DNA from: Verrucomicrobiaceae bacterium
Lineage (GTDB): Bacteria; Verrucomicrobiota; Verrucomicrobiia; Verrucomicrobiales; DEV007
NCBI GenBank assembly: GCA_024229495.1
Contig: JAAESJ010000154.1
Location: forward strand, 1-46,863
Length of the DNA: 46,863 nucleotides
Direction: 5' to 3'
Under the pieces are notes generated by a model. The model had not been told where the DNA came from, did not search any database, and saw only the letters and a list, made by a program, of their open reading frames with translations. This document shows positions 25,092-32,384 of this stretch, piece after piece. Every line of letters starts with the position of its first letter. Position 1 is the first letter of the stretch. The translations under genes and the position numbers were made by a program.

Positions 25092-25895
25092 TTACGCGTT
25101 ATCCTGATAGAGGAACGTGGTCAATGGGCTTGTCGCAGACGCCTTACCCTTAGGGGTGGGTAATCCTGCAAGTCTTGCATTATGCCCTGCCATAACAGCC
25201 AGGCGGAAGGCATTTGCCATTTCCTGAGGGTTTTCAGCAATGGATATCGCAGTGTTGACCAAGACCGCATCGGCTCCCATTTCCATCGCTTCCGCTGCTT
25301 GACTCGGGCTCCCGATGCCGGCGTCTACGACGACTGGAACCGATGACTGCTCGATAATTATCTGGATTTGTTTTTTAGTGAGGAGGCCTTGATTACTGCC
25401 GATTGGGGAGCCGAGTGGCATCACCGTGGCTACCCCGACATCCTGAAGGCGATTGGCTAATACCGGATCTGCATTGATGTATGGAAGGACGACAAAGCCG
25501 TCCTTCACAAGGATTTCAGCAGCTTTCAGTGTTTCGATGGGATCGGGGAGGAGGTGCCTTGGGTCAGGGTGAATTTCGAGTTTTATCCAGTGGGGAAGGC
25601 CAGCTGTGCGGGCCAGCCTTGACAGGCGGACAGCTTCATCCGCTGTGTTTGCACCACTGGTGTTAGGCAGAAGTAAATACTTCTCTGGGTTGATGTAATC
25701 GAGGATATTTGCAAATGGGTCAGATTGACCTGAGAGGTCTGCCCGGCGCAGGGCGACCGTCACAATTTCCGTCCCTGAAGCGGTAAGCGCTCCGGACATT
25801 ATTTCATTTGATGAAAACTTCCCGGTCCCGAGCATAAGGCGGGACTTGAATTGACGATCGGCTATAGTCAATAGATCGGACACCTGATCAATCAA
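25092..25895 (-). CDS. thiG: Thiazole synthase ThiG
   Basis: A 267-residue TIM-barrel enzyme that makes the thiazole phosphate moiety of thiamine from DXP, dehydroglycine and ThiS-thiocarboxylate. Visible family features: Leu-Met-Leu-Gly-Thr-Gly-Lys-Phe at 20-27, Leu-Pro-Asn-Thr-Ser-Gly at 76-81, the Schiff-base Lys105 in Trp-Ile-Lys-Leu-Glu, and Val-Val-Asp-Ala-Gly-Ile-Gly-x-Pro-Ser. The indicated TTG start is the longest plausible one; GTG at 25883 would give four residues less. thiS, thiF and thiH are not adjacent, and I see no TPP riboswitch pattern upstream. A long inverted repeat lies 37 bases upstream. Confidence 0.93.
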   Translation of the reverse strand: MIDQVSDLLTIADRQFKSRLMLGTGKFSSNEIMSGALTASGTEIVTVALRRADLSGQSDPFANILDYINPEKYLLLPNTSGANTADEAVRLSRLARTAGLPHWIKLEIHPDPRHLLPDPIETLKAAEILVKDGFVVLPYINADPVLANRLQDVGVATVMPLGSPIGSNQGLLTKKQIQIIIEQSSVPVVVDAGIGSPSQAAEAMEMGADAVLVNTAISIAENPQEMANAFRLAVMAGHNARLAGLPTPKGKASATSPLTTFLYQDNA

Positions 25896-25931
25896 CCCCG
25901 TAAGGATAATTTGTAAAGCGCTAGCTCCATG

Positions 25932-25974
25932 TTGAAAACCTTTTTCGACAAAGAGGAGAAAGAGAGGTTTTCAA
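25932..25974. repeat. Ten-base perfect inverted repeat between thiG and the prepilin peptidase gene
   Basis: TTGAAAACCT (25932-25941) and AGGTTTTCAA (25965-25974) are perfect inverted copies with a 23-base spacer; G-U pairs could extend the stem by another five. It lies in the 104-base divergent gap and could be an operator for a dimeric regulator or an RNA hairpin in either leader. Confidence 0.5.
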
Positions 25975-25999
25975 GACAAGGGAGTCATGCGTATTATCT

Positions 26000-27151
26000 A
26001 TGAAGATGGGAATCCTTGATTTAGACACTTTCCTCGCAATGGTTGCGTTTGTTTTGGGGGCAATTGTGGGCTCGTTTCTCAATGTGGTCATCTACCGGGT
26101 TCCTCGTGGGATTTCTGTAAATTCGCCTAGGCGTTCCTTTTGTCCCGGGTGTGATTATCAAATTCCGTTCTTTCATAATATCCCGCTTCTTAGTTGGGTT
26201 GTGTTACTGGGAAAATGTAAGAAATGCTCAGCGGTAATTTCCTTCCGCTACTGGTGTGTCGAGCTTTTAACTGCGGCGTTGTTTCTGGGAGTTTGGATTC
26301 GTTTTAGTGACACTCCTCAAGTGGTTCCTGTCATATGGATTCTAGTCGCATTGTTAATTTGCGCGACATTCATTGATTTTGATTTCCAGATCATTCCTGA
26401 TGGGATCACTAAGGGTGGTGGAGTTATTGGCCTGCTGGCGGTATTGATGGTGCCGTCCCTTGCGGTTGTGCTGATGGACTGCGAGCTTGCTGATGGTGCC
26501 GGCTATAAGGTGAGGTTGAGTGCATTAGGACTGGCTATCCTAGGAGGCGCTACAGGCTACGGATTAATTTTTTCAGTCGTGATTCTTGGTAAAATTGCAT
26601 TCGGGAGGAAGGCGTTGAATGTTCCGGATACAGGATATTGGAGTGTTATTGAGGGAGAGGAGAATCCCGTCCTTATTACTGGTGAGGAGCGGACTCCTTT
26701 TGAGGATTTGTTTTTTGTCGGCTCAGAGCGGGTTGAGATCGAATGTGAACAGGCTGAAGTGAACGGAAAATCTTTCGAGGGGGGGGTCATCACAATCCAT
26801 TCTGACCGCCTGCAGGTCGAAGAGGAGGAGGTCATGATTTCTGAATGGAAGACGCTCAGTGGCAAGGCTCGATCAATACGCTATTACCGTGAGGCCATGG
26901 GATTTGGGGATGTAAAGTTCATGGCCTTAATTGGTGCCTTCCTTGGCTGGAAAGCTGTTCTTTTCACTATCTTCATTGCCTCCGTGAGTGGGACTGCCGT
27001 TTCATTGCCGGCTAAGATTCTCAGGAGGGATAGTCCATTAACGCGTATTCCTTTTGGACCATACCTTGCCCTTGGGGCAATTGTTTGGATATTCTTCGGT
27101 CCGGATCTTCTGGACTGGTATTTCGGCTTGATGCGGGATCCCGGATCGTGA
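26000..27151 (+). CDS. pilD: Prepilin peptidase/N-methyltransferase, PilD-like, with internal soluble insertion
   Basis: A 383-residue A24-family membrane peptidase. The N-terminal region has Gly-Ser-Phe-Leu-Asn-Val-Val-Ile-Tyr-Arg-x-Pro (24-35) and the two zinc-binding Cys pairs C48/C51 and C73/C76. The catalytic aspartates are D126 (Ile-Asp-Phe-Asp-x4-Ile-Pro-Asp) and D304 (Gly-Phe-Gly-Asp-Val-Lys). It removes the leader peptide of type IV pilins and pseudopilins and methylates the new N-terminus. Between about 200 and 298 there is an unusual polar, acidic insertion that separates the two aspartate-bearing helices; family members of normal length have only a short loop there. No pilin gene is adjacent. 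The next gene starts 51 bases later. Confidence 0.9.
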   Translation: MKMGILDLDTFLAMVAFVLGAIVGSFLNVVIYRVPRGISVNSPRRSFCPGCDYQIPFFHNIPLLSWVVLLGKCKKCSAVISFRYWCVELLTAALFLGVWIRFSDTPQVVPVIWILVALLICATFIDFDFQIIPDGITKGGGVIGLLAVLMVPSLAVVLMDCELADGAGYKVRLSALGLAILGGATGYGLIFSVVILGKIAFGRKALNVPDTGYWSVIEGEENPVLITGEERTPFEDLFFVGSERVEIECEQAEVNGKSFEGGVITIHSDRLQVEEEEVMISEWKTLSGKARSIRYYREAMGFGDVKFMALIGAFLGWKAVLFTIFIASVSGTAVSLPAKILRRDSPLTRIPFGPYLALGAIVWIFFGPDLLDWYFGLMRDPGS

Positions 27152-27202
27152 ACATGAGGGAGCTTGCTTAAGATGATTCTACTGTTGTTACACACTGGCT
27201 CA

Positions 27203-28717
27203 ATGAAGAGGTTCGGTGGCAGGTTGCTGAAATTCATGAGCGTGGTGTTTGTGGCTTTTACGCTGTGCGTGCCTCCTCAGATCCAGGCTGATACCGGGCT
27301 TGCGGATTTCGGGTTTTCCAATGACCGCGAGGGGGTCATTGAGTTACTCGGCTTACTTGTTAATCAGGATAACGCGAAAGATTTTTACAGAGGAATTGTG
27401 ACTGAGCTTGACGCTGATAATTTTGCCACCAGAGAAGCTGCGACGCTGAAATTGTCACGCATGCCTGTTATTGATAGGGCCTTGCTGGAAGAGCTTTCCG
27501 GCAAGGCTTCTCCCGAGGCTGCAATCCGAATTCAACGAGTCTTGAAAACCAACAGCCTTGAGAGATTTGATAGTATGGTCACGGCGGTGCTGGACGCCAT
27601 CATTAAGATCAAGGCGAAAGGTTTAACGGAGCTTCTATTTAAGGCGCTTGAAGCCAGAGGAGATTATGGCAAGGGGGAGATTTGGAATAAGTCATGTAAA
27701 GCGGCAGAAGTGACCGTGGTGTTAACGGATATTGATTATCTCTCGACCGCACTCCAGAGCAGATCTGATGTTGTTAGGGGGGCGGCAATACAGGCCATTA
27801 GTAAGGTGGCAGGGGAAAGGGCGGGAGATATGATATTGCCTTCAACTGGTGACTCATCGCCTTATGTCGTGTGGGAGGCTGCCAGGCATTTGGCTTTATT
27901 ACATCGTCATGAATGTTTGAAGCCTTTCGCTAAGTTGTTGATGTGTGATGAGGATTTCGGGATGCGTTGGAGGAGTCTTGATGCGTTACGCAAACTTACC
28001 GGCGAACGGTTTAACTATTATGCGGCCGGCAATAGAGAGGAGCGCAAGGGCCCGGCTGCAAAATGGATGGCGTGGATTGAGGCTAATGCGGCTGATGCAG
28101 AGTTGAATTTCGGGGCTGCGACAAAGGATCGGCGCGGTAAGCTTTTTAATGGCAAGGATCTGGAGGGTTGGAGTGAGTTCTCAGGGCTCGAGCCCCAAGC
28201 CGGTGGCGGGAAAATAGCGCAGGCGCGGGGCTGGCAGGTAAAGGGTGGTGTGCTTAAAGGCAATTCCGATGTAAAGGGTGGTCAAGGGGAGTTACGGACG
28301 GATGAGCGATTCCTGAATTATGATTTAAGCTTGGAATATCGGTTCCCCGAAGGTGACGGAGACAGTGGAATTGGCATCTTTGCGGGGGATCGAGGCTCTG
28401 GTTACCTTGAAGTTCAGCTGCACCCCGGGAATTCAGGTGATCTCTATCGCATCGGCGGAATCGATATTGATGCAGATAACGGAGATCAGCTTAGGTTCAG
28501 GGCGATGAAATTCCAAGAGAGTAATGAGAGGGGTGAGGATTGGAATAACCTGAAGATCCGTGTGATTGACGGCGCAGTTGAGGTCTTTGTTAATGGCCTG
28601 TTACAGAACAGGGCAAGAGGTGGGCCGAAAGCCCCGGGAGGTATTGTCTTGCGAAGAGAAATAGCTTTGCGCTCCGCAGGAATTGAATTCCGCAATATTA
28701 TTTTGGAGAAGCTTTAA
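27203..28717 (+). CDS. Secreted HEAT-repeat protein with C-terminal DUF1080 (3-keto-glycoside hydrolase-like) domain
   Basis: A 504-residue protein. ATG 27203 is chosen because it begins a signal peptide (Val-Val-Phe-Val-Ala-Phe-Thr-Leu core, Ile-Gln-Ala-Asp cleavage); the TTG at 27164 adds a non-signal extension. Residues 60-270 are HEAT-like repeats. Residues 313-504 are DUF1080, marked by Leu-Phe-Asn-Gly-Lys-Asp-Leu-Glu-Gly-Trp at the start, Gly-Asp-Ser-Gly-Ile-Gly-Ile and Trp-Asn-x-Leu-Lys-Ile-Arg-Val. DUF1080 is a concanavalin-like jelly-roll fold, abundant in PVC bacteria; some members cleave 3-keto-disaccharides or bind carbohydrate. It probably acts in the periplasm on a glycan; no neighbour helps to define the substrate. 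Confidence 0.82.
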   Translation: MKRFGGRLLKFMSVVFVAFTLCVPPQIQADTGLADFGFSNDREGVIELLGLLVNQDNAKDFYRGIVTELDADNFATREAATLKLSRMPVIDRALLEELSGKASPEAAIRIQRVLKTNSLERFDSMVTAVLDAIIKIKAKGLTELLFKALEARGDYGKGEIWNKSCKAAEVTVVLTDIDYLSTALQSRSDVVRGAAIQAISKVAGERAGDMILPSTGDSSPYVVWEAARHLALLHRHECLKPFAKLLMCDEDFGMRWRSLDALRKLTGERFNYYAAGNREERKGPAAKWMAWIEANAADAELNFGAATKDRRGKLFNGKDLEGWSEFSGLEPQAGGGKIAQARGWQVKGGVLKGNSDVKGGQGELRTDERFLNYDLSLEYRFPEGDGDSGIGIFAGDRGSGYLEVQLHPGNSGDLYRIGGIDIDADNGDQLRFRAMKFQESNERGEDWNNLKIRVIDGAVEVFVNGLLQNRARGGPKAPGGIVLRREIALRSAGIEFRNIILEKL

Positions 28718-28810
28718 TTGCTGCTCCAGCTATCAACAAAACAACGCTTTCGCGGTTTGGTGTGACGCCTAAGGGGGGGATTCCGGCGTAGAAATTAAGC
28801 GATCAATTTT

Positions 28811-29206
28811 TTAACGCTTGGAGAACTGGAAGCGCTTGCGTGCACCAGGTTGTCCGGCCTTTTTGCGCTCCTTCTTACGGGCATCGCGAGTCAAGAGGCC
28901 CTCCTCACGGAAAGTCGCCCTCAGCTCTGGGTCGTTCTTTAGTAGTGCCCGTGCGATAGCCAAGCGAACAGCGCCAACCTGTCCGGTTACGCCTCCGCCG
29001 TTGGTGGTGACATTGAGATCCCAGCTTTTGGGCTGATTGGCAACCTGAAGCGGGTGTATGAGGCTGTTCTGAAGGGCAACCGTGGGAAAGACGTCTTCCA
29101 TTGGTTCATTGTTGATCGTAATCTGACCTGTGCCAGGTGTCATGTTTACCCTAGCAACTGCAGTCTTGCGACGGCCGGTGGATTTAATGGTTTCGGTCTT
29201 GCTCAT
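28811..29206 (-). CDS. rpsI: 30S ribosomal protein S9
   Basis: A 131-residue protein with the S9 hallmarks: an N-terminal Thr-Gly-Arg-Arg-Lys-Thr-Ala-Val-Ala-Arg, a Gly-Gly-Gly-Val-Thr-Gly-Gln loop and the C-terminal Arg-Lys-Arg-Phe-Gln-Phe-Ser-Lys-Arg tail that reaches the P-site tRNA. It follows rplM by 49 bases, the usual L13-S9 order. No SD precedes the ATG. Confidence 0.97.
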   Translation of the reverse strand: MSKTETIKSTGRRKTAVARVNMTPGTGQITINNEPMEDVFPTVALQNSLIHPLQVANQPKSWDLNVTTNGGGVTGQVGAVRLAIARALLKNDPELRATFREEGLLTRDARKKERKKAGQPGARKRFQFSKR

Positions 29207-29255
29207 TAGATTTGCGCTGCGGTAGCTGAGTCTCCGTTTTGATTGGCGGGAAGCG

Positions 29256-29687
29256 TCAGGAGATTTGACAGCTTTCAGGTTCCTGTGCCTGGTGCGGGTG
29301 CTCGCTCCCGGCGTAAACCTTCAATTTCTTGAAAATTTTCCGCCCTAGACGATTGCGAGGGATCATTCCCTTAACGGCAAACTCAATCATTCGCTCAGGT
29401 GCACGCTCGCGAAGTGTTGCAGGGGTGTCTTCGTGGTGCCCGCCAACGTAACCGGAATAGCGATGATAAATCTTCTGCTCCTCCTTGCGTCCACTAAGTT
29501 TTACTTTGTCGGCATTGATGACAATGACGAAGTCTCCTGTGTCGGTGTGTGGCGTGAAAATGGGCTTTCCCTTGCCTCGCAATAATGAGGCTGCGCGCAC
29601 GGCAATGTCACCAAGGATTTGGTCTGCTGCGTCGATGATATACCAAGTGCGCTCTACGTCCGTTTCTTTTGCCGAGAAAGTCTTCAT
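29256..29687 (-). CDS. rplM: 50S ribosomal protein L13
   Basis: A 143-residue protein. ATG 29687 is chosen because it gives the standard L13 N-terminus (Met-Lys-Thr-Phe-Ser-Ala-Lys); the GTG/TTG upstream at 29723 would add a non-homologous dozen residues. Recognisable segments: Trp-Tyr-Ile-Ile-Asp-Ala-Ala, [11 protein letters not shown], [10 protein letters not shown], and Arg-Asn-Arg-Leu-Gly-Arg. It assembles early into the large subunit and is cotranscribed with rpsI from a strong promoter. Confidence 0.97.
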   Translation of the reverse strand: MKTFSAKETDVERTWYIIDAADQILGDIAVRAASLLRGKGKPIFTPHTDTGDFVIVINADKVKLSGRKEEQKIYHRYSGYVGGHHEDTPATLRERAPERMIEFAVKGMIPRNRLGRKIFKKLKVYAGSEHPHQAQEPESCQIS

Positions 29688-29721
29688 TATTAGTGAGCGG
29701 TGTTTACTCTTCCCTGCTGGC

Positions 29722-29742
29722 AATCCCCAGAATCAAGGGATT
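29722..29742 (-). promoter_or_regulatory. Hairpin at the 5' end of the rplM-rpsI leader
   Basis: On the minus strand, AATCCC and GGGATT pair perfectly around a nine-base loop, right at the predicted transcription start (about 29739). Its position in an L13 leader invites comparison with autoregulatory L13 leaders known in other bacteria, but the sequence itself is not recognisably that motif. Confidence 0.3.
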
Positions 29743-29745
29743 CGG

Positions 29746-29774
29746 AGACTAGGTTCACAGTTGGGCTGTGTCAA
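29746..29774 (-). promoter_or_regulatory. Promoter of rplM-rpsI with perfect -35
   Basis: On the minus strand a consensus TTGACA (29769-29774), a 17-base spacer and TAGTCT (29746-29751). The perfect -35 and ideal spacing are expected of a ribosomal-protein operon. Predicted start about 29739, leader about 52 bases. Confidence 0.55.
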
Positions 29775-30020
29775 CCGATTATCATGATAAAACCGGGCAT
29801 TCTGCCCTGATTACAACCCCAAACCAACGGAAATTATCCATTGATTTACCGTGCTTGCCTGATGAGTCATTCGTGAGAGGATATGCGGCGTTCTGCATAT
29901 CTTGGGGTTATCGTATTGTTTTTACAGGAGTTGGCGGGCAATAGAAAAGGAAACTCCTAAACCTTTACGCTTGCGTGTATTTCAATCGGCGGATAAATCT
30001 GCTTCGCTGATATCATCCAC
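29775..30020. other. Divergent intergenic region rplM/purH, with a seven-base-pair hairpin
   Basis: Together with the promoter region the gap is about 330 bases. GATATGC (29880-29886) and GCATATC (29895-29901) form a perfect stem with an eight-base loop. I see no purine riboswitch pattern and no convincing purH promoter: TTGCGT/TAAATC with 17-base spacing near 29974-30002 is weak. There is no ORF. Confidence 0.4.
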
Positions 30021-31568
30021 ATGAAAATTAAACGTGCTCTCATCTCTGTTTCTGACAAAACCGGACTTGTTCCCTTTGTAAAGAGGCTACACGGGCTTGG
30101 CATTGAGATTTTATCTACCGGCGGGACTTCTGCGGCTATAGCTGAAGAGGGTATTCCTGTAATAGAAATTTCTGACTACACGGGGGCAGATGAGATGTTT
30201 GATGGTAGGCTTAAGACTATTCACCCAAAGGTTCATGGAGGGCTGTTGTTTCGCCGGGATCATCCTGATGATCCGCGGCAGGCGCAAGAACATGACATTC
30301 CACCTATCGACCTTTTGGTTGTTAACCTTTATCCCTTTGAAGATACCATTGCCAAAGAAGACGTGACACTTGGTGAAGCTATCGAGAACATAGATATTGG
30401 CGGTCCTGCCATGCTGCGCGCGGCATCAAAGAATTATAATGCTGTCACTGTAATCAGCGATCCGGATGACTATGATGTTGTCGCCGCTGAGATTGAGGAG
30501 AATGAGGGAGAGACCAGTTTAAAGACCCGGGAGGCATTGGCGATAAAGGTATTTCAGCGGACATCTCAATATGATGGTGCCATAAGCGGATACCTTAACA
30601 AGTGCCAGAGGACGGAGAGTCGCTACAGCATTTCTTTGCCTCTGGCATCAGAATTGCGCTATGGCGAGAACCCTCACCAGGAAGCATCCCTTTATGGCGA
30701 CTTCAATAATTATTTCACGCAACTTCAGGGCAAGGATCTTTCTTACACCAACGTGCTCGACATTTCAGCCGCGGCGGATTTGATCGGTGAGTTTAAGCGC
30801 CCAAGTGTAGCCATCCTGAAGCACACCAACCCCTGCGGAGTTGGATGCGCGGATGAGGGGGAGGATCTGCGTGATGCGTGGGAAAAAGCTTTCGAGACAG
30901 ATCGTCAGGCTCCATTCGGAGGGGTTATCGTCTGTAATCGACCTTTATCAGAGGGGCTTGCGCGTGTTATCGGGGGAATCTTTACGGATGTGATCATTGC
31001 TCCCGGGTTTGATGCTGAAGCTCGCGCGATTCTGCAGAAGAAAAAAAATCTGCGCTTAATGCGCGTGTCGGAAGCCTTCTTTACTAAGGCTGTCGATGAG
31101 CCTGTTGTAAGGTCAGCTCCTGGCGGGCTTCTTGTCATGGATGCGGATTCAACTGCGCTTGGACTTGACGCATTGGAGGAGAAGGTTAAGACCTCGCGCC
31201 CTCCCAGTGCCGATGAAATGGAGGCGATGCGATTCACCTGGAGAGTTTGCAAGCACGTCAAATCCAATGCTATCGTTTTTGGCGGGCGGGACAGGACGTT
31301 GGGAGTTGGTGCCGGGCAGATGTCCCGTGTCGATGCTTGTCGTATCGCTGTTTGGAAGGCGGGTGAAGCAGGGCTTTCCCTTGAAGGCAGCGTGGTTGCA
31401 AGCGATGCAATGTTTCCCTTCCCTGATGGATTGGTGTCAGCTGCTGAAGCAGGAGCCACCGCGTGTATCCAGCCCGGGGGATCGGTTCGTGATGAAGAAG
31501 TCATTGCTGCGGCGGATGAGCGGAATATGGCCATGGTTTTCACCGGGCGCCGTCATTTCCGGCACTAG
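30021..31568 (+). CDS. purH: Bifunctional AICAR formyltransferase/IMP cyclohydrolase PurH
   Basis: A 515-residue enzyme for the last two steps of IMP synthesis. The N-terminal IMP cyclohydrolase domain (1-195) has Ser-Asp-Lys-Thr-Gly, Ser-Thr-Gly-Gly-Thr, Lys-Thr-Ile-His-Pro-Lys-Val-His-Gly-Gly and Asp-Ile-Gly-Gly-Pro. The C-terminal transformylase domain contains Arg-Tyr-Gly-Glu-Asn-Pro-His-Gln and the catalytic Lys-His in Leu-Lys-His-Thr-Asn-Pro-Cys-Gly. The C-terminus Gly-Arg-Arg-His-Phe-Arg-His is normal for PurH. All catalytic residues I can check are present. pdxJ follows after 37 bases. Confidence 0.97.
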   Translation: MKIKRALISVSDKTGLVPFVKRLHGLGIEILSTGGTSAAIAEEGIPVIEISDYTGADEMFDGRLKTIHPKVHGGLLFRRDHPDDPRQAQEHDIPPIDLLVVNLYPFEDTIAKEDVTLGEAIENIDIGGPAMLRAASKNYNAVTVISDPDDYDVVAAEIEENEGETSLKTREALAIKVFQRTSQYDGAISGYLNKCQRTESRYSISLPLASELRYGENPHQEASLYGDFNNYFTQLQGKDLSYTNVLDISAAADLIGEFKRPSVAILKHTNPCGVGCADEGEDLRDAWEKAFETDRQAPFGGVIVCNRPLSEGLARVIGGIFTDVIIAPGFDAEARAILQKKKNLRLMRVSEAFFTKAVDEPVVRSAPGGLLVMDADSTALGLDALEEKVKTSRPPSADEMEAMRFTWRVCKHVKSNAIVFGGRDRTLGVGAGQMSRVDACRIAVWKAGEAGLSLEGSVVASDAMFPFPDGLVSAAEAGATACIQPGGSVRDEEVIAAADERNMAMVFTGRRHFRH

Positions 31569-31605
31569 GCCGATTTGACGTCTTCTGTTTTCGTGCACAT
31601 CTTGG

Positions 31606-32367
31606 GTGGTGCAGAATGATGTGCTTGAGCTAGGGGTAAATATTGATCACGTTGCGACGTTGAGGCAGGCTCGTTATGCCGGGCAGTCAGGCAGTCATTG
31701 TGCTGAGCCATGCGTTGTTCAGGCGGCGCTGGAAGCGGAAAAGGGAGGCGCCACAGGAATTACGGCCCATTTGCGTGAAGATCGTCGTCACGTTCAGGAT
31801 GACGACCTGGTGGCCTTGAATGAGCAAATCTCTACTCGCCTTAACTTTGAGCTTGGAAATAGCCCAGATATTGTCGCTTTAGCAGTTTCCTTGGCTCCTT
31901 ATTCAGCCTGCATTGTCCCCGAGAACCGGCAGGAGGTGACAACGGAAGGCGGGCTTGATGTCCATTCAAATAAGGATGATTTGATGCCCGCTATCAGTAT
32001 GCTCCAGCAGGCAGGGGTTCGGGTGAGTCTGTTTATTGACCCTTCAGTGAGGCAAGTAGAGGCAGCTGCCGAATGCGGGGTTGAAATGATTGAGCTTCAT
32101 ACCGGCAAATATGCAAATGCAATAACGGCAAAGGGTCTCTCCGATGAAGTTTCCCGGATGCGCGAATGTGCTCAGCTGGCTAATCAATCTGGATTACAGG
32201 TTAATGCCGGGCACGGGATCACAACTGGAAATTTACCCGGGTTGTTTGACGTGCCTCATTTGAAGGAATTGAATGTCGGGCACCATCTGGTCTCTCGCGC
32301 CCTTCACGCTGGCTTATGCGCTGCCGTCAAAGAAATGTGCGAGGTAATGAGCAATTACCGCGGATAA
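31606..32367 (+). CDS. pdxJ: Pyridoxine 5'-phosphate synthase PdxJ
   Basis: A 253-residue TIM barrel that condenses 1-deoxyxylulose-5-phosphate with 3-amino-2-oxopropyl phosphate in the DXP-dependent vitamin B6 pathway. The signature Leu-Gly-Val-Asn-Ile-Asp-His-Val-Ala-Thr-Leu-Arg-Gln-Ala-Arg is at the start, with Gly-Ile-Thr-x-His-Leu-Arg-Glu-Asp-Arg-Arg-His, Leu-His-Thr-Gly and Asn-Ala-Gly-His-Gly downstream. Two adjacent GTG codons (31606, 31609) could start it. It lies 37 bases after purH, likely in the same operon, and its stop is 17 bases from the convergent gene. Confidence 0.96.
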   Translation: MVQNDVLELGVNIDHVATLRQARYAGQSGSHCAEPCVVQAALEAEKGGATGITAHLREDRRHVQDDDLVALNEQISTRLNFELGNSPDIVALAVSLAPYSACIVPENRQEVTTEGGLDVHSNKDDLMPAISMLQQAGVRVSLFIDPSVRQVEAAAECGVEMIELHTGKYANAITAKGLSDEVSRMRECAQLANQSGLQVNAGHGITTGNLPGLFDVPHLKELNVGHHLVSRALHAGLCAAVKEMCEVMSNYRG

Positions 32368-32384
32368 TCATCTTTGATTGCCGC

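Noticed and set aside
25896-25999. TPP riboswitch upstream of thiG
   Set aside because: The conserved CTGAGA and GGGTAATGCCAG-like elements are absent from the gap.
30905-31543. 212-residue open frame antisense to purH
   Set aside because: It is a shadow of the real purH reading frame; the protein is Ser/Pro/Ala-rich without domains.
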